Assembly (NCBI RefSeq): GCF_001969815.1
Contig: NZ_MRBK01000014.1
Span: 141,931-205,930, forward strand
DNA: 64,000 nt
From: Bacillus swezeyi
GTDB taxonomy: Bacteria > Bacillota > Bacilli > Bacillales > Bacillaceae
Reading direction: 5' to 3'
Made by a program: the position numbers and the translations under genes
The notes under the pieces: generated by a model
Database searches by the model: none
Told to the model about the DNA's origin: nothing
What the model saw: only the letters and a program-made list of their open reading frames with translations
In this document: piece by piece, positions 59,752 through 64,000 of the stretch
How positions within the stretch are numbered: the first letter of the stretch is position 1
How the letters are laid out: every line of letters begins with the position of its first letter

Positions 59752-62691
59752 ATGGATGGAAAGTCGATCAGTGTCCGAATAGACGGCACAGAATTTGAGG
59801 CGCAGGCCGGGGCAACGATTTTGGACATTTTGAATGAAAACGGAATTGAACATCCGCAGATCTGCCATGTTCCTGAGACAGATCCGATTCAAACTTGTGA
59901 TACCTGCATTGTCGAAGCAGACGGCAAATTAAAACGAGCCTGCTCCCTCAAAGCAGAAAATGGAATGTCTATCAATCTGTCAGGGGAACAGGTGAAAGAA
60001 GCGCAGAAGGAAGCGATGGACCGCCTTCTTGAAAACCATTTGCTCTATTGCACGGTTTGCGACAACAATAACGGCAACTGCACCCTGCATAATACAGCGG
60101 AAATGATGGGGATTGAAGAGCAGAAATACCCGTATGCACCGAAGGAAGATTCCTCTATTGCCGTTGACATGTCACACCCTTTTTACCGCTATGACCCGAA
60201 CCAGTGTATAGCTTGCGGACAATGCGTTGAAGTTTGTCAAAACCTGCAGGTCAATGAGACGCTCTCCATCGACTGGGAACGCGAACGGCCCAGAGTGATC
60301 TGGGATGACGGCGTTTCTATCAATGACTCTTCTTGTGTCAGCTGCGGACAATGCGTCACCGTTTGTCCTTGCAACGCCTTAATGGAAAAATCAATGCTCG
60401 GCCAGGCGGGCTTTTTGACAGGCATCAAAACAGATGTCATGGAACCGATGATTGATCTAGTCAAAGACGTGGAACCGGGCTACAGCAGCATTTTTGCGAT
60501 TTCTGAAGTAGAAGCGGCCATGCGATCAAAACGCACTAAAAAGACAAAAACCGTCTGTACCTTTTGCGGTGTCGGCTGTTCATTTGAAGTTTGGACGAAA
60601 GGCCGGGATATATTGAAGATTCAGCCTGTTTCAGAGGCGCCCGTCAACGCCATCTCAACTTGTGTGAAAGGGAAATTCGGATGGGATTTCGTAAACGCTG
60701 AAGAGCGGATTACAAAGCCGCTGATCCGCAAAAACGATACATTTGTCGAATCGACTTGGGAAGAAGCGCTCGATTTCATCGCCCGGCGTTTAGGTTCAAT
60801 TCGTCAGCAGTACGGAAAAGATGCTGTCGGCTTTATTTCTTCTTCGAAAATTACAAATGAAGAAAACTATTTGATGCAAAAGCTGGCCCGGCAAGTATTT
60901 GGCACAAACAATGTCGACAACTGCTCCCGCTATTGCCAGTCTCCGGCAACAGACGGACTGTTCCGCACGGTCGGAATGGGCGGTGATGCAGGGACAATTA
61001 AAGATATCGCGAATGCCGGCCTTGTGATCATCGTCGGCGCCAATCCGGCCGAAGGGCATCCGGTATTGGCAACCCGTGTGAAGCGCGCTCATAAACTTCA
61101 CGGACAAAAGCTGATCGTAGCCGACCTTCGCAAAAACGAGATGGCCGAGCGCTCAGATTTATTCATCAGGCCGCGGCAAGGAACAGACCAGGTATGGCTA
61201 ATGGCTGTGACAAAATATATGATCGATCAAGGCTGGCATGATCAAGCTTTTATTGAAAATAATGTGAATTTCTTTGAAGAATATCAACAATCCCTTGAAA
61301 CCTATACACTTGAATATGCAGAAAGCATGACAGGCATTGAAAAACAAACGCTGATCGCCATCGCCGAAATGATCCGCGACGCCGATGGCACCTGTATCCT
61401 CTGGGGAATGGGTGTCACCCAAAATACCGGCGGTTCCGATACGTCGGCCGCGATTTCAAATCTGCTCTTAGCAACCGGAAACTACCGACGCCCAGGCGCA
61501 GGCGCATACCCGCTCCGCGGCCACAATAATGTCCAAGGCGCATGCGATATGGGGACGCTTCCGGGCTGGCTGCCGGGATATCAGCATATTAGCGATGATC
61601 AGGCGCGGAGAAAATTCGAAGAAGCTTACGGCGTGGCAATCGACAGTACACCGGGACTCGATAATATCGAAATGCTTCATTCGATTGAAAAAGGCGATAT
61701 GAAAGCGATGTATATCGTCGGTGAAGATATGGCCCTTGTCGATTCAAACGCGAACCGTGTCCATGATATTTTATCAGGACTTGATTTTCTCATCGTTCAG
61801 GATATATTTCTTTCCAGAACAGCTCAGTACGCCGATGTTGTCTTGCCTGCGGCACCTTCGCTTGAAAAAGAAGGAACCTTTACAAATACAGAACGCCGCG
61901 TCCAAAGGCTGTATCAGGCACTTCCGGCGCTCGGAGACTCAAAGCCTGACTGGCGCATTATTCAGGAAATCGCCAATCGCTTAGGAGCAGACTGGAACTA
62001 CAATCATCCGGGGGACATCTTCTCAGAAATGGCGAGCCTTTCTCCCCTATTCGGAAAAGCAAGCTATGAGGTGCTTGAAGGCTGGAACAGCTTTCTATGG
62101 GGCAGCTTAACTGGAGAACACACACCGCTCCTCTATGAAGACGGTTTTAACTTCCCTGATCTAAAAGCGCGTTTTGTGCTCGCAGACTGGACGGAGCCGG
62201 CCGAATTCCCTGAAGCATACGACCTTCATATCAACAACGGCCGGATGCTTGAGCATTTCCACGAAGGCAATTTGACCAATAAATCATCCGGAATCCAAGC
62301 GAAAGTGCCTGACGTATTTGTTGAGGTTTCTCCAGAGCTTGCAAATGAACGGGGAATCTGCGACGGATCGCTTGTCAGGCTCATCTCACCGTTTGGAGCC
62401 GTTAAACTAACTGCGCTCATTACAGATCGGGTGCGGTCAAATGAGCTGTACCTGCCGATGAATTCGATAAGCAAAGAGTCAGCGATTAACTTTTTAACCG
62501 GCCCGGCGGTCGATGCGCGCACAAATACGCCCGCTTATAAACAGACAAAAGTGCGTATGGAAGTGCTCGGATCCTGTGAAGCGCCGCCGCTGCCGAAAAC
62601 GAATCCGCGGAACAAAAAACGCCATCCGCAAAACGGGGCTGAAGTCGAACGGAAATGGAGGCGGCCGGGATACATCCATTTGACAGACTAA
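59752..62691 (+). CDS. yrhE: Formate dehydrogenase catalytic subunit (molybdopterin, YrhE-type)
   Basis: A 979-residue cytoplasmic molybdenum enzyme oxidising formate to CO2. N-terminal [2Fe-2S] ferredoxin domain (C38, C49, C52, C64), His/Cys cluster region (YCTVCDNNNGNC), two [4Fe-4S] sets (CIACGQCVEVC, CVSCGQCVTVC), then the molybdopterin domain with CTFCGVGC (C269, C272, C276) and the active-site C395 (NCSRYCQSP; codon TGC, so cysteine not selenocysteine), and the MGD-binding C-terminus. Start ATG with GATGGAGGGAAACAAAG. Followed by yrhD-type gene. Confidence 0.95.
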   Translation: MDGKSISVRIDGTEFEAQAGATILDILNENGIEHPQICHVPETDPIQTCDTCIVEADGKLKRACSLKAENGMSINLSGEQVKEAQKEAMDRLLENHLLYCTVCDNNNGNCTLHNTAEMMGIEEQKYPYAPKEDSSIAVDMSHPFYRYDPNQCIACGQCVEVCQNLQVNETLSIDWERERPRVIWDDGVSINDSSCVSCGQCVTVCPCNALMEKSMLGQAGFLTGIKTDVMEPMIDLVKDVEPGYSSIFAISEVEAAMRSKRTKKTKTVCTFCGVGCSFEVWTKGRDILKIQPVSEAPVNAISTCVKGKFGWDFVNAEERITKPLIRKNDTFVESTWEEALDFIARRLGSIRQQYGKDAVGFISSSKITNEENYLMQKLARQVFGTNNVDNCSRYCQSPATDGLFRTVGMGGDAGTIKDIANAGLVIIVGANPAEGHPVLATRVKRAHKLHGQKLIVADLRKNEMAERSDLFIRPRQGTDQVWLMAVTKYMIDQGWHDQAFIENNVNFFEEYQQSLETYTLEYAESMTGIEKQTLIAIAEMIRDADGTCILWGMGVTQNTGGSDTSAAISNLLLATGNYRRPGAGAYPLRGHNNVQGACDMGTLPGWLPGYQHISDDQARRKFEEAYGVAIDSTPGLDNIEMLHSIEKGDMKAMYIVGEDMALVDSNANRVHDILSGLDFLIVQDIFLSRTAQYADVVLPAAPSLEKEGTFTNTERRVQRLYQALPALGDSKPDWRIIQEIANRLGADWNYNHPGDIFSEMASLSPLFGKASYEVLEGWNSFLWGSLTGEHTPLLYEDGFNFPDLKARFVLADWTEPAEFPEAYDLHINNGRMLEHFHEGNLTNKSSGIQAKVPDVFVEVSPELANERGICDGSLVRLISPFGAVKLTALITDRVRSNELYLPMNSISKESAINFLTGPAVDARTNTPAYKQTKVRMEVLGSCEAPPLPKTNPRNKKRHPQNGAEVERKWRRPGYIHLTD

Positions 62692-62712
62692 ATGCAAGGA
62701 GGAAATTACACA

Positions 62713-63192
62713 ATGGCCACTCCGATTACTGCCATCCAAAAGGAAAACAAATCTGATGAGGAAACCAAGCTTGAAAAGCTGGAAGAACTAAAAGCGCTTT
62801 TAGCAGAGAATGAAGACTCCGTCTCAAAAACGATGAAATTGCTCGCCGAACTGAACGGCCTTGGCGTGCTTGACGCCGCAGACAGCATGGTCCAGGCAAA
62901 AGAAGACATCGCCAAAATCGCCCTCGGCCAGCTGTCACGGGAGCCCGCCAAAAACTTGATCAATACAGCGATCGCAGCCGGCGGGGCCCTCACAAAAGCC
63001 GATCCCGAAGTCATGGGCAAACTCTTGGAAAGCATCATCGCCGGTACAAAACAAGGACAGGACTTTTTAAAAGACGATAAAAAAGTCGGCGTCCTTGATC
63101 TGCTGAAAGCCATGAACGACCCGGACATCAATCGGGCCGTCGGTTTCGGTCTTCAGTTTTTAAAAGGCATGGGAAAAGCGCTGAAAGAATAA
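62713..63192 (+). CDS. yrhD: DUF1641 protein associated with formate dehydrogenase (YrhD-type)
   Basis: A 159-residue helical protein of the DUF1641 family (MATPITAIQKENKSDEETKLEKL...), with the conserved C-terminal VGVLDLLKAMNDPDINRAVGFGLQFLKGMGK. In Bacillus yrhD and yjgD always accompany a formate dehydrogenase of this type; a maturation or electron-transfer partner is the usual guess. ATG 62713 with AAGGAGGAAATTACACA, 21 bases after the fdh stop; a frame from 62692 overlaps the site. Terminator follows at once. Confidence 0.92.
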   Translation: MATPITAIQKENKSDEETKLEKLEELKALLAENEDSVSKTMKLLAELNGLGVLDAADSMVQAKEDIAKIALGQLSREPAKNLINTAIAAGGALTKADPEVMGKLLESIIAGTKQGQDFLKDDKKVGVLDLLKAMNDPDINRAVGFGLQFLKGMGKALKE

Positions 63193-63193
63193 A

Positions 63194-63243
63194 AATAAGA
63201 CAACCGGCTCACCCTTTCATGGCCCTGAGCCGGTTGTCTTATT
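63194..63243. terminator. Terminator after yrhE-yrhD
   Basis: AATAAGACAACCGGCTCA (63194-63211) and TGAGCCGGTTGTCTTATT (63226-63243): a perfect 18-bp stem, the strongest in the window, with A/T flanks usable from both sides. Confidence 0.85.
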
Positions 63244-63275
63244 GGTCATAAAAGCGGTCTGCCGCTTCCAGCGCC

Positions 63276-63455
63276 TCATTTGCCGTGTGTTTCATCCTGT
63301 TTGTTCAGCGATTCTTTTAAAATATGAAAAACAGTTGTCACAAGGACTAAAATCATTAAACTTGTCGTCAGCGGGTTCGCAAATGTTTCCTGAATTCCGA
63401 TCATAATGACGCTCAACACAATCAATGAAAGAATGAAAATGCGTTTGTTTTTCAT
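63276..63455 (-). CDS. Possible small membrane protein
   Basis: A 59-codon frame: basic N-terminus MKNKR, hydrophobic helix IFILSLIVLSVIMIGI, short loop, second hydrophobic helix LTTSLMILVLVTTVFHIL and a polar tail. Two predicted transmembrane helices look purposeful and the frame fills an otherwise empty gap. No good ribosome site (only weak GGCACGG). I do not recognise a family. Confidence 0.45.
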   Translation of the reverse strand: MKNKRIFILSLIVLSVIMIGIQETFANPLTTSLMILVLVTTVFHILKESLNKQDETHGK

Positions 63456-63612
63456 CTGCCGTGCCAGACTTTTTTAATAACTTTTACCCCTTTTTCTTGA
63501 CCGTCCGGCACCCTCACCCCCTCATCTTTATTATCGCGCACCTGTTAACTTTTGTAAATAAACAAAAGTTGGAAGCGGTTGCAAAAGGTGTGGAATGGGT
63601 GGAAACAAAAAA

Positions 63613-63634
63613 CCGATCATGAGGTAATGATCGG
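63613..63634 (-). terminator. Terminator of the right-edge membrane gene
   Basis: CCGATCAT (63613-63620) and ATGATCGG (63627-63634), then TTTTTT on the minus strand. Confidence 0.8.
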
Positions 63635-63637
63635 CTT

Positions 63638-63988
63638 TCAGTATGATATAAAAAATTTGCTGATCGTGATAAACAGCAGATTAAAGAAAACGAGCATACA
63701 TCCAATGATAAATGCCTTCCCTGCACTTATTTCCAAGTCCCTTTTCAGAAAAATAACATATATGGCATTTGTCACAATGACATTTACCGCATTAATAAAT
63801 GGTTGATTTAACAGCTCGAATGCATTGCCTTTGATCGGAAACCATTCATAAATCAAACACACAATCACAAACGGCATTGTTCCTTTTAATACATGTGAAA
63901 AATTTCTCATAAAAGATATCGTTTTATCAAACTGAAAAAAGACTAAAAAGATTTTATACAAACAAGATTGAAAGAAAATAAACAACAC
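63638..63988 (-). CDS. Hypothetical membrane protein, 5' end uncertain
   Basis: At least 116 residues, with four probable transmembrane helices (MLFIFFQSCLYKIFLVFF; FVIVCLIYEWF; INAVNVIVTNAIYVIFL; GCMLVFFNLLFITI). GTG 63988 is the last possible start inside the window, but the frame stays open to the edge, so the gene may be longer. Internal ATG at about 63910 (MRNFSHVLKG) is another start. Base composition is AT-rich compared with neighbours. No family recognised. Confidence 0.6.
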   Translation of the reverse strand: MLFIFFQSCLYKIFLVFFQFDKTISFMRNFSHVLKGTMPFVIVCLIYEWFPIKGNAFELLNQPFINAVNVIVTNAIYVIFLKRDLEISAGKAFIIGCMLVFFNLLFITISKFFISY

Positions 63989-64000
63989 AGAAAATATAAC

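Noticed and set aside
60934..60936. Possible selenocysteine at the formate dehydrogenase active site
   Set aside because: The codon is TGC (Cys395), not TGA; no selenocysteine insertion needed.

Overview
The window is a 64 kb stretch of core chromosome from a Bacillus of the subtilis/licheniformis group. Gene content and order follow the Bacillus subtilis yqeF to yqfU block almost gene for gene. Protein lengths match the subtilis products (for example SigA 373 aa, DnaK 611 aa, GlyS 679 aa, LepA 612 aa). Departures from the subtilis map that I recall are deoC next to mtaB, a YjcZ-like micro-protein gene beside yqeF, the start of a probable zinc ABC transporter at the left edge, and a formate dehydrogenase locus at the right edge. 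These fit B. licheniformis or a close relative better than B. subtilis itself. I see no rRNA, tRNA, insertion sequence, prophage, CRISPR array or obvious pseudogene.

Layout (most genes on the minus strand): 1-5.7 kb holds the first codons of a metal ABC transporter ATPase behind a Zur-box-like site, then yqfU, yqfT, nfo, cshB, yqfQ and ispH. 5.7-12.3 kb holds yqfO-trmK, cccA and the macromolecular-synthesis operon yqxD-dnaG-sigA. 12.3-17.3 kb holds the gluconeogenesis pair ccpN-yqfL and glyQS under a glycine T-box. 17.3-29 kb is one long housekeeping and sporulation series: rpsU-yqeY, the sigma-W driven nfeD-floA-yqfB, sporulation genes yqfC-yqfD, then phoH-pgpH-ybeY-dgkA-cdd-era-yqzL-recO. 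29-42 kb holds yqeW and deoC, then the heat-shock operon hrcA-grpE-dnaK-dnaJ-prmA-rsmE-mtaB behind CIRCE, then hemW and lepA. 42-46.8 kb holds yqxA-spoIIP, gpr, rpsT, holA and yqzM. 46.9-51.4 kb is the competence operon comEA-comEB-comEC with divergent comER. 51.5-57 kb is the operon yqeG-yqeH-aroE-yqeI-nadD-yqeK-rsfS-yqeM, divergent from sda across a DnaA-box cluster. 57-64 kb is accessory: a YjcZ-like micro-protein, yqeF, a GNAT acetyltransferase, an MpsC-family (DUF2294) gene divergent from a formate dehydrogenase pair (yrhE-yrhD type), and two small membrane proteins.

The genes interlock around growth and its arrest: replication start and its checkpoint (dnaG, holA, sda with DnaA boxes), transcription and translation (sigA, rpsT, rpsU, glyQS, lepA, era, ybeY, rsfS, yqeH, prmA), protein quality control, DNA uptake and sporulation. 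Many starts are GTG or TTG, and I moved numerous starts inward to codons with good Shine-Dalgarno spacing. The least ordinary signals are: a hairpin before yqfC that carries both a sigma-E-like -10 and the yqfC ribosome site; a terminator-like leader before the formate dehydrogenase gene; the pairing of an MpsC-family gene with formate dehydrogenase; an apparent ATT start for the long form of Sda; and two hairpins followed by a new promoter between dnaK and dnaJ. I did not find a clearly undescribed multi-gene system.
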